Source of the DNA: SCUD01 sp964626745 | GTDB lineage: Bacteria > Pseudomonadota > Gammaproteobacteria > Steroidobacterales > Steroidobacteraceae | Direction: 5' to 3' | Assembly: GCA_964626745.1 (NCBI GenBank) | Contig: CAZVIF010000003.1 | Coordinates: 90,604 to 154,603 of the forward strand | DNA: 64,000 nt | In this document: piece by piece, positions 17,307 through 26,383 of the stretch | Numbering within the stretch: the stretch's first letter is position 1 | How the letters are laid out: each line of letters starts with the position of its first letter | Program-made: the position numbers and the translations under genes | The notes under the pieces: generated by a model | Databases searched by the model: none | Seen by the model: only the letters and a program-made list of their open reading frames with translations | Told to the model about the DNA's origin: nothing

Positions 17307-18125
17307 TCACGCGAGCACCCGGTGCTTCAGGGCGGGAAAGCTCTCGCGCGTCGCCTGCTGGCCGGCCTTGTCGAGCGCCGCGGCGACGACCTGCTGTCCG
17401 CGCGGCTCGCGGGCCAGCACGCGCCCCCAGTAGTCCGCGATCAACGAGTCGCCGTAGGTCTCGCGGTTGCTGTCGTGCAGGCCGGTCTGCGCGGCGGCCA
17501 CCACGAAGCTCAGATTCTCGATCGCGCGCGCGCGCAGCAGCGTTTCCCAGTGCGCGCGCCCGGTCGGACCGGTGAATGCGGATGGCACGCTGAAGATTTC
17601 GGCTCCCTCCGAAACGAGACGCCGGAACAATTCGGGGAAGCGCAGATCGTAGCACACGGTCAGGCCGAGCCGGCCCGCGGGAGTGTCCACGACCACGGCG
17701 CGGGCGCCCGGGACGGCGTTCGCGGATTCGCGGTAACCCTCGCGCCCGCCGGGCAGGTCCACGTCGAACAGGTGGATCTTGTCGTAGCGGGCGACGCGCC
17801 TGCCCGCGTCATCGTAGACGACGCAGGCATTGGCCGGACGCGGGTCGCCTGGCACGGCGATCGGCTGGGTGCCCGCGACGATCCACAGGCGCAGCTCACG
17901 GGCGGCGGCCGCCATGGCGGTCTGCGCGGGACCGTCGCCGTCGCGCTCGACGATGGCGCGACGTTCCGCCTCGTTTCTCCCCATGAAGGAGAAATTCTCG
18001 GGGAGCACGGCGAGGCACGCGCCCCGCTCGCGCGCGGCGCGCAGCAACCGGCGCGCGGTCTCCAGGTTCTTCCCGACGTCCGCAAGCGAAGTCATCTGGA
18101 TGGCGGCGACGATCGGCTGGCTCAT
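17307..18125 (-). CDS. Carbon-nitrogen hydrolase, Nit1/YbeM-like
   Basis: 272 residues of the nitrilase superfamily. The catalytic triad is clear: E43 in LPENFSFMG, K115 in YDKIHLFDVDLPGG and C158 in TVCYDLRFPELFR. The HLFDVD signature fits deaminated-glutathione amidases, which repair glutathione side-products in the cytoplasm, so that is the likely activity. The start codon overlaps the yhdP stop by 4 bases (ATGA), giving translational coupling. The order yhdP-nitrilase-tldD is the one known in Pseudomonas. Confidence 0.93.
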   Translation of the reverse strand: MSQPIVAAIQMTSLADVGKNLETARRLLRAARERGACLAVLPENFSFMGRNEAERRAIVERDGDGPAQTAMAAAARELRLWIVAGTQPIAVPGDPRPANACVVYDDAGRRVARYDKIHLFDVDLPGGREGYRESANAVPGARAVVVDTPAGRLGLTVCYDLRFPELFRRLVSEGAEIFSVPSAFTGPTGRAHWETLLRARAIENLSFVVAAAQTGLHDSNRETYGDSLIADYWGRVLAREPRGQQVVAAALDKAGQQATRESFPALKHRVLA

Positions 18126-21100
18126 GGCGGTCCCTCCGCGGCCTGGCGCTCGTCCTTCAATTCGCGGGCGTCGATGCGCCGCACCTGCGGATCGTCCCAG
18201 CTGCCGGTGATGCGATAGTAACCGCGCGTGACGCCCTGCAGACGTTCCTTGAACACCTGCGAGAACAGCAGCAGCGCGGCGCCGACGACCGGGCCGCCCG
18301 CCAGCGCCCCTGCGACGCCCAGGGAGGCGCCGAGCTGCCCGGTGACGACGGCAGTCTGGTCGTAGGTGCGGTCCCTGAGGTTCGTGTGGCCGGCGAGCCC
18401 GATCTCCGCGGCCGACCCGCGCAGCGTCAGGTTGTCCGTGTACACGTCGCCGTCGGTCAGCCGGAAGCTTCCGCGCAGCGTGTCGAATGCGAGTCCCTGC
18501 CCGGTCAGGTCGTCGAAATCGAGCGCGAGGCGGCGCTTGAGATGCGCGAGGCTCATCAGGCCGAAAACGCGGCCGGCACCCGGTTCGACGGCGGTCAGCT
18601 GGCCGTTGTCCGCCGAGATCTCGAGGCGGCCCGAGATCCGCTCGATGGCGCGCGCCTCGGGCACGCCCGGCCAGGTCAGTCGCGCCGACAGGTGGCCCTT
18701 CTCCGCCTCGACTTGCGTGCCGAGCTGCATGGCGACCATGAACCCCTTCACGTCATCGGTCGTGACGTCGAAGTCCAGCCGGCTCTCCGCGGCGTCGCCG
18801 CGCACGAGCCAGCTGCCCCGCCCCTCGGCCGTGAACGCCGGGTGCTCCATGGTGAAACGGTTCAGCGTCATGCCGTCCGTGCCGCGCGCGAGCTCCGCAC
18901 GCAAGTGCCCGAAGGAGCGCGCGTCGAAGACGAGGTTGCGGATGTCGGCGTGGATTGCCGGCAGCCTGCGCGGATCCGGGTCAGGACGCTCGACGGCGCC
19001 GGCGGCGCGCGCGCCGAGGGTCAGGCGCTCGAGGTCGAGCACCAACGGCACTTCGCCCGGGAAGCTGAAAGGCACGACGATGCGCCCCGCGATCCCCTCG
19101 CCGCTCGCCGTGACGTCCCAGGCGCGATTGCCGGGGCGCAGCCTGCCGCTCACGTCGGCGAACTCGAAGCCGAGCGCTTCCATGCGCGCCACCGACAGGT
19201 CGGCGCCGGCCAGCCACTCTTGCAGCGGACGCCCGCGCGGGCCGCTCCACTGGAGATCCAGGACCTTCGTCAGGCTGGCCGCCTTCAGGCGGCCTGCGAG
19301 CCACAGGCCGGCGCCGGCCGGGAGCGCATCGGGCGCTGCGCCGCCGAACATGACGATTCCGCGGTCGATGGGCGCGCCGCCCGCCGTGCGACTCAGCTGC
19401 AGGAGCGCGCGCACGTCGCGGCCGAGCGAGCCTTCGATCCGCGGTCCGCTCTCGCCGTCGAACGTCGCCGCCAGCGCCAGCGGCCGCGCGACGTCCGCGG
19501 GCTTCGCGAACGGCTCCGGCAGCGCCGAGGCCAGGCCGCGCAGGTCGCTCGACAGGCGCACGCTGCCGCGCGCCGGCCGTTTCGGGTCGGCGTCGCGCAG
19601 CACCTCGAGCGTGCCCTGCCATTCCGCGGTGCCGGCGAGGCCGGCATTGACCGGCATGCGCGCGAGCGGCGCGAGCGAGGCGCCCTGGAGACTGCCGCGC
19701 GCATCGATGCGCGTGCGCAGCGCCCCGCCGGCCTGCGTCGCCGTCGTGATCGAGGCGTCGAACGGGCCGCCGAGCACGCGACCGGTCAGCGCCGGCGCCT
19801 CGATCTCGCGGTTGCGAACCCACAGCGTGCCCCGGACGCCGGACGCTTCGACCGGCTGCTGTCGGGTCCGCAGCGTGACGCCGTCGAGTTCCGCCATCAC
19901 GGTGACCACCCGGCGGTCGAATTCCTTGATCGGCAGGAACAGCGCGACGTCTGCCTGCACCGGCCCGGCGCCGGCGAGGCCCGCGAACAGGGCGCCGAAG
20001 GACGGCGCAAGCGGCGTGCCCTGGAGCATGCGCAGCGCCCGGCCGGCGTCGGTGCGCGTGCTCGCGCGCGCGGCAAAGACGGCCTCGCGCAGGTCGCCGC
20101 TGTTGATCTCGGCGTCGGTGAAGGGGACACCGCCGAAACTGCCGCTGCTTGCGACCGCGTTCAGCGCCGGACCGTCGAAGCCGAAGTCCGCCTCGACGTC
20201 GCGCAGCTCCGGCCAGCCCGTCGCGACGTGCAGGCCGACGCCCTCGGCGTGCCCTCGCACCCGGAACAGGCCCTCGCCTTCCCGATAGGGGAACCCGCGG
20301 GTCGGTCCGGTGATCACCACCTCGGCGGTCGTCACGCGGCCCGCGCGGAACGCCGCGTCCAGCCAGCTGACGGTCTTCGGCGACAGCCGCCCGACCTGCA
20401 GGTAGCGCCACAACTGGGTGACGTCGAAGCCGGTCGCCGTCGCGGCCACGTCCATGAGCGGCCGCTCGCCGGGACGCAGGAGCATGCGCAGCTTGCCGCG
20501 CGCGCTGCCATGACCGCTGTCGGCGGCGACATCGTCGAGCCAGATCCTCGCGCCGTCGCCGAAGCGCTGCCAGCCCGCGCGGCCGTCGGCACTCAGCACC
20601 GGCACCGGCGCACGCCACTGCTGCGGCCAGTCGAGGGTCGCGTCGCGCGTCGCGAGCTCGACGCGGCCTTCGCTGCCCCGGCCCTCGAGCCGGCCGTCGA
20701 ATCCGGTGAATCCGGCGCCCTTGCCGGCGGGCGCGATCCCCAGGTTCATGAACTGAATCCGGCCGGTGACATCCGGAATCCGGCGGACGTCGATGCCGCC
20801 GACCGTCAGGTCGATCCCCGTCAGCTCTCCGCGCGGGGCGAGCGCCGCGATCCGCTCGCGTGCCGCGCCCGGCGGCAGCAGGCCGGCGAGCGCGGCAAGA
20901 TTCTCGAGACGCAGGTAGTCGGCACGCGCGGCCACCGTGACGATACGGCCATCCTTGCGCACCAGTCGGGCTTCCAGGCTGCCCGGGCGCCAGGCGGCGC
21001 CCGGCCGGGAAACCTCGAGCCCCGAGGCTTCGACCGACAGCGTCGTGGCGTCGCGCTGCAGCCGCAGGTCCCCGGCAAGGCGCGTGAACGGCTCGGCCGC

Positions 21101-21976
21101 GCCGGCAAGGCGCAGGTTCGCGAAATCCGGAACGAGGCGCAGGCTGCTGACCGTGCGGCCCGCACCCCGGGCCGAAACCCGTATCGAGCCGTGCCCCTCG
21201 TCCGGGACGCGAAAGCTCTCCGGCAGCAGCGCCGCCCAGCCGCCGAGATCCAGTCTCTGCGCGTCGATGCGCACGCGCCAGTCGACCGCCTGATTGTCGG
21301 CGAGCGCGCCGTGCGCCTCGGCCTCGATGTCGATCCCGGACCCGAGGTGATCCGGCAGGTCGACGCGCCCGGTCAGCGTGATCTCGTTGCCGCTGCGGCG
21401 CAGGTCGAGATCCGCGTCGGTCAGCTGGAATCGTCCCTGCTTCGCGCGCAGGTCCAGCACTTCCAGCACGGCGTCGGTGACGGCGAAGCGGCCGCGCGGC
21501 ACCCGGTCGAGCGTCAGCGCCGGCCGGTCGCCGGCCGGCTGCCGCAGCGCGGCCTGGCCGACGAGGCTCACCCGGCCGTCGGGCGTGATGACGAAGCGGA
21601 GCCGCGGCTGCACGAAGATCACGCGCGCGACCTCGAGGCGGCGATAGCGGATCGATCGCGCAATGGCGAGGCTCACGCGGCCGGCGGCGGCGGACACCAG
21701 CGGCTCGTCGCCCGAACCGGGCAGCACGCGCGCGCCTTCGAAGACGACTTCGGGTCCGTAGCGCCCGATGCGCGCGTGAACGTCGTCGAACTCCAGGATC
21801 AGGCCGGTCTCTTCGCGCACGCGCTCGACGATCCGTTGCTGGTAACCGGGGAGCAGGTCGATGACCAGCCGGAACGCGCCGATGCCGAGCGCGAGCAGCA
21901 GCGCGGCGAGGCCGGCGAGGCCGGCCATCCAGCGCCCGGCGCGCTGGAGCGAACGGGACCAGGCTGGCGCGCTCAC
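18122..21976 (-). CDS. yhdP: YhdP, AsmA-like phospholipid transport protein
   Basis: 1284 residues; E. coli YhdP has 1266. One N-terminal membrane helix (about 16-36, LAGLAALLLALGIGAFRLVI) anchors a very long periplasmic beta-rich body of the DUF3971 and AsmA-C type. The C-terminal domain has FGLMSLAHLKRRLALDFDDL and GSAAEIGLAGHTNLRDRTYD. YhdP, with TamB and YdbH, moves phospholipids to the outer membrane. The start is taken as GTG 21976 because it overlaps the maf stop by 4 bases and puts the helix in the right place. rng, found between maf and yhdP in many relatives, is absent. Confidence 0.94.
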   Translation of the reverse strand: MSAPAWSRSLQRAGRWMAGLAGLAALLLALGIGAFRLVIDLLPGYQQRIVERVREETGLILEFDDVHARIGRYGPEVVFEGARVLPGSGDEPLVSAAAGRVSLAIARSIRYRRLEVARVIFVQPRLRFVITPDGRVSLVGQAALRQPAGDRPALTLDRVPRGRFAVTDAVLEVLDLRAKQGRFQLTDADLDLRRSGNEITLTGRVDLPDHLGSGIDIEAEAHGALADNQAVDWRVRIDAQRLDLGGWAALLPESFRVPDEGHGSIRVSARGAGRTVSSLRLVPDFANLRLAGAAEPFTRLAGDLRLQRDATTLSVEASGLEVSRPGAAWRPGSLEARLVRKDGRIVTVAARADYLRLENLAALAGLLPPGAARERIAALAPRGELTGIDLTVGGIDVRRIPDVTGRIQFMNLGIAPAGKGAGFTGFDGRLEGRGSEGRVELATRDATLDWPQQWRAPVPVLSADGRAGWQRFGDGARIWLDDVAADSGHGSARGKLRMLLRPGERPLMDVAATATGFDVTQLWRYLQVGRLSPKTVSWLDAAFRAGRVTTAEVVITGPTRGFPYREGEGLFRVRGHAEGVGLHVATGWPELRDVEADFGFDGPALNAVASSGSFGGVPFTDAEINSGDLREAVFAARASTRTDAGRALRMLQGTPLAPSFGALFAGLAGAGPVQADVALFLPIKEFDRRVVTVMAELDGVTLRTRQQPVEASGVRGTLWVRNREIEAPALTGRVLGGPFDASITTATQAGGALRTRIDARGSLQGASLAPLARMPVNAGLAGTAEWQGTLEVLRDADPKRPARGSVRLSSDLRGLASALPEPFAKPADVARPLALAATFDGESGPRIEGSLGRDVRALLQLSRTAGGAPIDRGIVMFGGAAPDALPAGAGLWLAGRLKAASLTKVLDLQWSGPRGRPLQEWLAGADLSVARMEALGFEFADVSGRLRPGNRAWDVTASGEGIAGRIVVPFSFPGEVPLVLDLERLTLGARAAGAVERPDPDPRRLPAIHADIRNLVFDARSFGHLRAELARGTDGMTLNRFTMEHPAFTAEGRGSWLVRGDAAESRLDFDVTTDDVKGFMVAMQLGTQVEAEKGHLSARLTWPGVPEARAIERISGRLEISADNGQLTAVEPGAGRVFGLMSLAHLKRRLALDFDDLTGQGLAFDTLRGSFRLTDGDVYTDNLTLRGSAAEIGLAGHTNLRDRTYDQTAVVTGQLGASLGVAGALAGGPVVGAALLLFSQVFKERLQGVTRGYYRITGSWDDPQVRRIDARELKDERQAAEGPP

Positions 21977-22569
21977 CGGGTGCCCCAGCGTGCGACGCCT
22001 GCGTCGTCGAGCAGGGCCGCCGTTTCGTATAGCGGCAGGCCCATGACGCCGGAGTAGCTGCCCTCGAGCCGGGCGACGAAGACCGCGCCGAATCCCTGGA
22101 TCGCGTAAGCGCCGGCCTTGCCGGCGGGCTCGCCGGTCGCCCAGTAGCGCCGGCACTCCTCCGTGCCGATGCGGCGAAACGTCACGCGGCTCGTGCTGCC
22201 GGCCTCGCGCAATCGGCCGTCGCACCAGAGCGCGATCGCGGTCAGGACCTCGTGCGTGCGTCCGCCGAGCGCGGAGAGCATCGCGACGCAGTCGGCCTCG
22301 TCGGCGGGCTTGCCGAAAATCCTGCCGCCCAGCACGACCGACGTGTCGGCGGCCAGCACGGGCTGCCGCGACTGGCCGGCAGCCGTCCGAGCCAGCACCG
22401 CCTCGGCCTTCCCGCGCGCGAGGCGCCGGACGTAGTCGGCGGGCGGCTCCCCGGCGTGCTGGGACTCGTCGATGTCCGCGGCGACGCAGGCGTGGGCGAC
22501 GCCGATCTGGCCGAGGAGCTGGCTGCGCCGCGCGGATGCCGAAGCGAGGAGAATGGCGTCGTAACCCAT
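21973..22569 (-). CDS. maf: Maf-type nucleotide pyrophosphatase
   Basis: 198 residues. Maf proteins hydrolyse non-canonical or excess nucleoside triphosphates (the YhdE subfamily acts on dTTP and UTP). Seen: LLASASARRSQLLGQIG at the N-terminus, ARGKAEAVL, VLAADTSVVLGGRIFGKP with the catalytic Asp, LGGRTHEVLTAIAL and EGSYSGVMGLPLYET. ATG 22569 is preferred to upstream starts because MGYDAILLASAS matches the family. It lies 17 bases downstream of rlmH and overlaps yhdP by 4 bases. Confidence 0.96.
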   Translation of the reverse strand: MGYDAILLASASARRSQLLGQIGVAHACVAADIDESQHAGEPPADYVRRLARGKAEAVLARTAAGQSRQPVLAADTSVVLGGRIFGKPADEADCVAMLSALGGRTHEVLTAIALWCDGRLREAGSTSRVTFRRIGTEECRRYWATGEPAGKAGAYAIQGFGAVFVARLEGSYSGVMGLPLYETAALLDDAGVARWGTR

Positions 22570-22586
22570 TGAGCCGCGAGAATAAC

Positions 22587-23018
22587 TCAGGCCCGGTGGT
22601 AGGGGTGCCCCTGCAGCAGGCTGTGCGCGCGGTAGAGCTGTTCCGTCACCAGGATGCGCACCAGGCCGTGCGGCCAGGTGAGGGGCGACAGGGACCACCG
22701 GAAATCAGCGTCGGCGGACAGGCGGGCGTCGAGTCCGTCGGGCCCGCCGATGAGCAGCGCGAGGTCGCGGCCGCCGGCCATCCGGGCGGCCAGCCATTCG
22801 GCCAGCTCGGGTGTCGACAGGGCGCGGCCCTTCACCTCGAGCGCCACGACATAGTCGCGGGCGCCGAGCGCCGCGCGCATACGCTCTGCGGTGCGCTGGA
22901 GCGGGACCTCGACGAGCTCGAACTTCAGGCCGCGGCCGAAGCGGCGCGCGTAGTCTTCACAGCCCTCGTCGATCCATGAGGGCAGGCGGGTGCCGGCCGC
23001 GATCAGCCGGATGCGCAT
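22587..23018 (-). CDS. rlmH: 23S rRNA pseudouridine-1915 N3-methyltransferase
   Basis: 143 residues, 12 fewer than the 155 of E. coli and P. aeruginosa. It is a SPOUT methyltransferase acting on helix 69 of the complete 70S ribosome. The SAM-binding block LALLIGGPDGL, the knot region RWSLSPLTWPHGLVRILVTEQ and the conserved HPYHR end are intact. The missing residues are after LVEVPL (about residue 40), where relatives have a longer RGKNAD-containing segment. It is in the usual order holA-nadD-rsfS-rlmH. Confidence 0.95.
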   Translation of the reverse strand: MRIRLIAAGTRLPSWIDEGCEDYARRFGRGLKFELVEVPLQRTAERMRAALGARDYVVALEVKGRALSTPELAEWLAARMAGGRDLALLIGGPDGLDARLSADADFRWSLSPLTWPHGLVRILVTEQLYRAHSLLQGHPYHRA

Positions 23019-23027
23019 CGGGGAAAG

Positions 23028-23435
23028 TCAGGCCACGCTGGGCTCGCGCCTCGCGGGGCGCAGGTCCCAGAGCTTCTCGAGCCCGTAGAACTCGCGGATA
23101 CGCGGCAACATCACGTGCACGATCAGGTCCTGCAAGTCGACAAGCACCCACTCGCCCTCCTGCTGGCCTTCGACGCCATAAGCGCGATGACCGGCCTCGC
23201 GGCAGCGCTCGATGACGCGATCGGCGATCGACTTGACGTGCCGGTCGGAGTTGCCGGTCGCGACGATCATCGTGTCGGCGACGTCCGTGAGCTTTCTCAC
23301 GTCGAGCACCTTGACGTTCACGGCTTTCATGTCCTCGAGCGCGGCGACGGCGACCTTGGTCAGGCTGCCAGGTGCGGTCCTGGTCTTCTTCGTAGCGGGC
23401 GATTTGCGTTTCGGCTTCGATCGGGTGGCGGTCAT
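23028..23435 (-). CDS. rsfS: Ribosomal silencing factor RsfS
   Basis: 135 residues. RsfS binds L14 and blocks subunit joining when nutrients are short. The core (about residues 25-120) has VLDVRKLTDVADTMIVATGN, SDRHVKSIADRVIE, the GQQEGEWVLVDLQDLIVHVM block and REFYGLEKLWDL. The first 24 residues are a Lys-Arg-Thr-rich extension. The start overlaps the nadD stop by 4 bases. Its binding partner L14 is encoded at 61.0-61.4 kb. Confidence 0.96.
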   Translation of the reverse strand: MTATRSKPKRKSPATKKTRTAPGSLTKVAVAALEDMKAVNVKVLDVRKLTDVADTMIVATGNSDRHVKSIADRVIERCREAGHRAYGVEGQQEGEWVLVDLQDLIVHVMLPRIREFYGLEKLWDLRPARREPSVA

Positions 23436-24106
23436 TCCTTTGTTTCACCTGGCCGGGCGTAGCTGCCCGTGCCGAGGATGATCCTACGCGCGGCCTCGGG
23501 CATCAAGTAGCGCGGGTCGCGGCCGGCCGCGACGACGGCGCGCACGGCGCTGGACGAGAGGTCGAGCTGCGTGTTCTCGCACAGGTGCACGAATCCGGCC
23601 GGGCTCGACGCGAGGCTGGCGACGTCGGGGGCGCGACGGCGTTCCAGCAGCCGGGCGGCGAGGCCCCCGGCCGGCATCGCCGACCGCGGGCGCCGCGCAA
23701 CGACGATGTGGGCGAGCGAGAGCAACTCGTCCGCGCGGTGCCAGGTCTCGATGCCCGCGTAGGCGTCCATGCCGAGGATCAGCACCAGGGGCTGTTCGCC
23801 GCGCTCGGCGCGAACCTCCTGCAGCGTGAGCACGGTGTAGGAAGGCCCGCGGCGACGCAGTTCGCGGTCGTCGACGAGGAAGCGCGGGTCGTCCGCGACG
23901 GCGGCGCGCACCATGGCGAGGCGCGTCGCGGCATCCGCGAGAGGCGCCGCCCGGTGCGGCGGGTCTCCTGCCGGCACGAAGGCGACGGCCTCGAGGCCGA
24001 CCAGCTCGAGCAGCTCGTGGGCGGTGCGCAGGTGCCCGAAATGGATCGGGTCGAACATCCCGCCGAAGATGCCGAATGGCCGCAAGCGGGCGATCGCTTC
24101 AGGCAT
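23432..24106 (-). CDS. nadD: Nicotinate-nucleotide adenylyltransferase
   Basis: 224 residues. NadD makes deamido-NAD from nicotinate mononucleotide and ATP. The nucleotidyltransferase HxGH motif is in GGMFDPIHFGHLRTA (residues 15-29); FVPAGDPPHR, ILGMDAYAGIETWHRADEL, and the C-terminal LDLSSSAVR (the SxTxxR-type motif) are also present. ATG 24106 overlaps the end of holA by 8 bases, and the stop overlaps rsfS. Confidence 0.96.
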   Translation of the reverse strand: MPEAIARLRPFGIFGGMFDPIHFGHLRTAHELLELVGLEAVAFVPAGDPPHRAAPLADAATRLAMVRAAVADDPRFLVDDRELRRRGPSYTVLTLQEVRAERGEQPLVLILGMDAYAGIETWHRADELLSLAHIVVARRPRSAMPAGGLAARLLERRRAPDVASLASSPAGFVHLCENTQLDLSSSAVRAVVAAGRDPRYLMPEAARRIILGTGSYARPGETKE

Positions 24107-25118
24107 CCAGCGACGCGGCCGGCAGCCTGACGCCGGCCATCGCGGCGACGAGCCCGGTCAGGGTGGTCCAGGCATTGCCTCCGGCGGGCCCGGCCTGGCC
24201 CTTGAACTCCCGGTCCGCACGCGCGGCCGCGGCGAACCAGGGGCCGATCGCGTGGCCCGCGGTGCGCTTCGCCGCGCGGTTGACGAGCGCCTCGTGGCGC
24301 TCCGCCGCCGCTCCGTAGGCCTTTCCCGCCCGGCCGTTGCGCGCATTCGCAAGCGCGCGCAGCTCGCGGCATACGGCCCAGAGCACGAGCGGCGGCTCGA
24401 CGCCTTCGGCGCGCAGGCCCTCCAGGATCCGCAGCGACCGCGCCACGTCACCCGCAAGGGCCGCCTCGCCGAGCTGAAAGACGTCGTAACGCGCGCTGTT
24501 GGCCACCGCGGACTGGATCGCATCCAGGTCGATCCGGCCGCCCAGCTGTAGCAGCGCGAGCTTTTCGATCTCCTGCTGCGCCGCGAGCAGGTTGCCCTCG
24601 ACGCGCTCCGCCAGCAGTTCCGCGGCGCCCGGCTCGAAGGCGAGCCCGAGCTTCGTGCCGCGCGCGACGATCCATTGCGGCAGCCGGCCGATCTCGACCG
24701 GCCTGGCTTCGACGAAGACACCGTGCTTCTCGAAGGCCTTGAACCAGGCGCTCGACCAGGTGTCCTTCTCCGGGCGCGTGGTCACGACCAGCAGCAGGTT
24801 GTCCGGCCCGGGGTCCGCCGCGAGTGCGGCAAGCACGGCCCCGCCTTCCTTGCCGGGACGCGGCGTCGGCATGCGGATCTCGAGGACCCGCCGCTCCGCG
24901 AACAGCGAAAGCGTGCGGCTCGCCGCCGCGACCTCGGACCAGTCGAAGCCGCGGTCGGTGACGAACAGGTCGCGGCCGGCGTACCCGACGGCCCGGGCCC
25001 GGGCCCGCACGGCATCGGCCGCCTCGCCCGTCAGCAGGGGCTCATCGCCGGCGATCAGCCAGGCGCTGGCAAGCCCCCGCTCCAGGGTGCGCGCGACCTG
25101 CTCGGTGTGGATGCGCAT
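24099..25118 (-). CDS. holA: DNA polymerase III subunit delta
   Basis: 339 residues, the usual length. Delta opens the beta sliding clamp in the clamp loader. Seen: the N-terminal AWLIAGDEPLLTGEAADAVR, LSLFAERRVLEIRMPTPRPG, LLLVVTTRPEKDTWSSAWFK, EGNLLAAQQEIEKLALL and the collar-domain RYDVFQLGEAAL and LWAVCRELRAL segments. In most relatives lptE lies directly upstream; here the gene upstream is a cytochrome c peroxidase, and lptE is 8 kb away. Confidence 0.95.
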   Translation of the reverse strand: MRIHTEQVARTLERGLASAWLIAGDEPLLTGEAADAVRARARAVGYAGRDLFVTDRGFDWSEVAAASRTLSLFAERRVLEIRMPTPRPGKEGGAVLAALAADPGPDNLLLVVTTRPEKDTWSSAWFKAFEKHGVFVEARPVEIGRLPQWIVARGTKLGLAFEPGAAELLAERVEGNLLAAQQEIEKLALLQLGGRIDLDAIQSAVANSARYDVFQLGEAALAGDVARSLRILEGLRAEGVEPPLVLWAVCRELRALANARNGRAGKAYGAAAERHEALVNRAAKRTAGHAIGPWFAAAARADREFKGQAGPAGGNAWTTLTGLVAAMAGVRLPAASLDA

Positions 25119-25124
25119 GGCCGC

Positions 25125-26312
25125 TCAATTGTAGCCATCGTCCAGCGTCCGCAGGAACGCGACGACATCGTCGACCTCGGCCGGCGTGAGCGCCGGCGTG
25201 CCGCCGGCCTTGCGGTCGTAGGGGGCCTCGGCCGTATTCACGGTGCCCGCGAGTTCCCGCGGCAGGTCGTCGAATCGGCGGACGCCCGCCGGCGATTCCG
25301 GGTACCAGGCGGCCGGCTCCGTGTCGCGGCGCGCGTAGAAATCGACGACCTCCCGCAGCGTCCCGAATGCGCCGTTGTGGAAATAGGGTGCCGTGCGCGC
25401 GACGTTCCGGAGCGTCGGCACCTTGAACGCGCCGCACAGGTCGCGGCGGTCCGCGAGGTCCTTGCGGAGCGGGCCGCACAGGCCCAGGTCGAAAAACGCG
25501 GGGTCGGCGTTGGCCGGGATCCGGCCGTTGCGCGGCACTCCGACGTTGTCGTACGTGAAGTCGGTGAACAGCGGCGGCGAGCCGTCCGCGGCGGGCCGGC
25601 TCGGGTGGCAGGCGGCGCAGTTGCCCTTGTCGGGATCCTCGAACACCGCGAGGCCCCGGGCCTCCTGCGCGGTGAGCAGCGTCTGGCCGGCCAGGTAGGC
25701 GTCGTACTTGCTGTCGAAACGCCGGAAGTCCGGCAGCTCCGCCTCGTACTGGGCGATCGCCGCTGCGAGCCGGTCGAACGCGATCGCCGCGTCGTCGAGC
25801 GCGGCGGCGCCGAACACCGCGCGGAAGCGTGCGGCATTGGACGACTGTCGCAAGCGAGCGATCACCGCTTCGACCGAGGGATTGGCCATCTCGCGCGCGT
25901 CCAGGAACGGTTGTTTCGCCTGTTCGGCGAGCGTCGCCGCGCGCCCGTCCCGGAAAAGGCCGCCGAACGCCGTGCCCTCGTCGTCGAAGCCGAAGGGCGG
26001 CGTGAAAGCCGCGTAGCGGATCGAGGGCGAGTTGCGGATTCCCGGCAGGTCCATGCCCGGGCCGCCCGTCGACACGAGGTCGCCGCCGGGAGCGGCATGC
26101 GCGAACTCGGGGCGGTGGCAGGTCTCGCAGGACTGGCGCCCGGACGCCGACAAAGACGAGTCCTTGAAGAGCTGCTCGCCCAGCGCGGCGATCGGTGAAA
26201 GAACCGGCGTCCGGCGCGGCGCGTCGCACAGCGCGGTCTCCTGGCAGGCCGCAAGCGCGAGTACGGCCGCCCACACCGAGAAAGACGACAGGCAGGGGGT
26301 TCGCAAAGCCAC
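25125..26312 (-). CDS. Di-heme cytochrome c peroxidase (MauG/CcpA type), lipoprotein-like
   Basis: 395 residues. An N-terminal export signal ends in LAAC, a lipobox that would anchor the protein by Cys23. Two heme c sites are seen: CETCH (about residues 62-66) and CAACH (about 237-241), with PSIRYAAFTPPFGFDDEG and TPALTPAEVDDVVAFLRTL around them. Bacterial members reduce hydrogen peroxide with electrons from small c-type cytochromes, or modify other substrates. The start is GTG 26312. It is divergent from the outer-membrane barrel gene, with a Fur-like site between them. It ends 6 bases from holA and may read through into it. Confidence 0.92.
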   Translation of the reverse strand: MALRTPCLSSFSVWAAVLALAACQETALCDAPRRTPVLSPIAALGEQLFKDSSLSASGRQSCETCHRPEFAHAAPGGDLVSTGGPGMDLPGIRNSPSIRYAAFTPPFGFDDEGTAFGGLFRDGRAATLAEQAKQPFLDAREMANPSVEAVIARLRQSSNAARFRAVFGAAALDDAAIAFDRLAAAIAQYEAELPDFRRFDSKYDAYLAGQTLLTAQEARGLAVFEDPDKGNCAACHPSRPAADGSPPLFTDFTYDNVGVPRNGRIPANADPAFFDLGLCGPLRKDLADRRDLCGAFKVPTLRNVARTAPYFHNGAFGTLREVVDFYARRDTEPAAWYPESPAGVRRFDDLPRELAGTVNTAEAPYDRKAGGTPALTPAEVDDVVAFLRTLDDGYN

Positions 26313-26320
26313 ATCAGATT

Positions 26321-26339
26321 AATGCGAATGATTCCTGTT
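26321..26339. promoter_or_regulatory. Possible Fur-type operator
   Basis: AATGCGAATGATTCCTGTT resembles Fur boxes of the form AATGAGAATGATT. It lies in an A/T-rich island in the 71-base gap between the divergent cytochrome c peroxidase and outer-membrane barrel genes. The left half matches well and the right half is weak, so another metal-dependent Fur-family repressor such as Zur could also be meant. Confidence 0.35.
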
Positions 26340-26383
26340 AACAATGGCAAGAGGGCGCGCGCCTGTGCGATAGTGCCAATCGC

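Noticed and set aside
18386..22057. Open plus-strand frame of more than 1,200 codons antisense to yhdP
   Set aside because: Stop codons are rare in all frames at this GC content. The translation is Arg/Ala-rich without domains, while yhdP on the other strand is a clear full-length family member.
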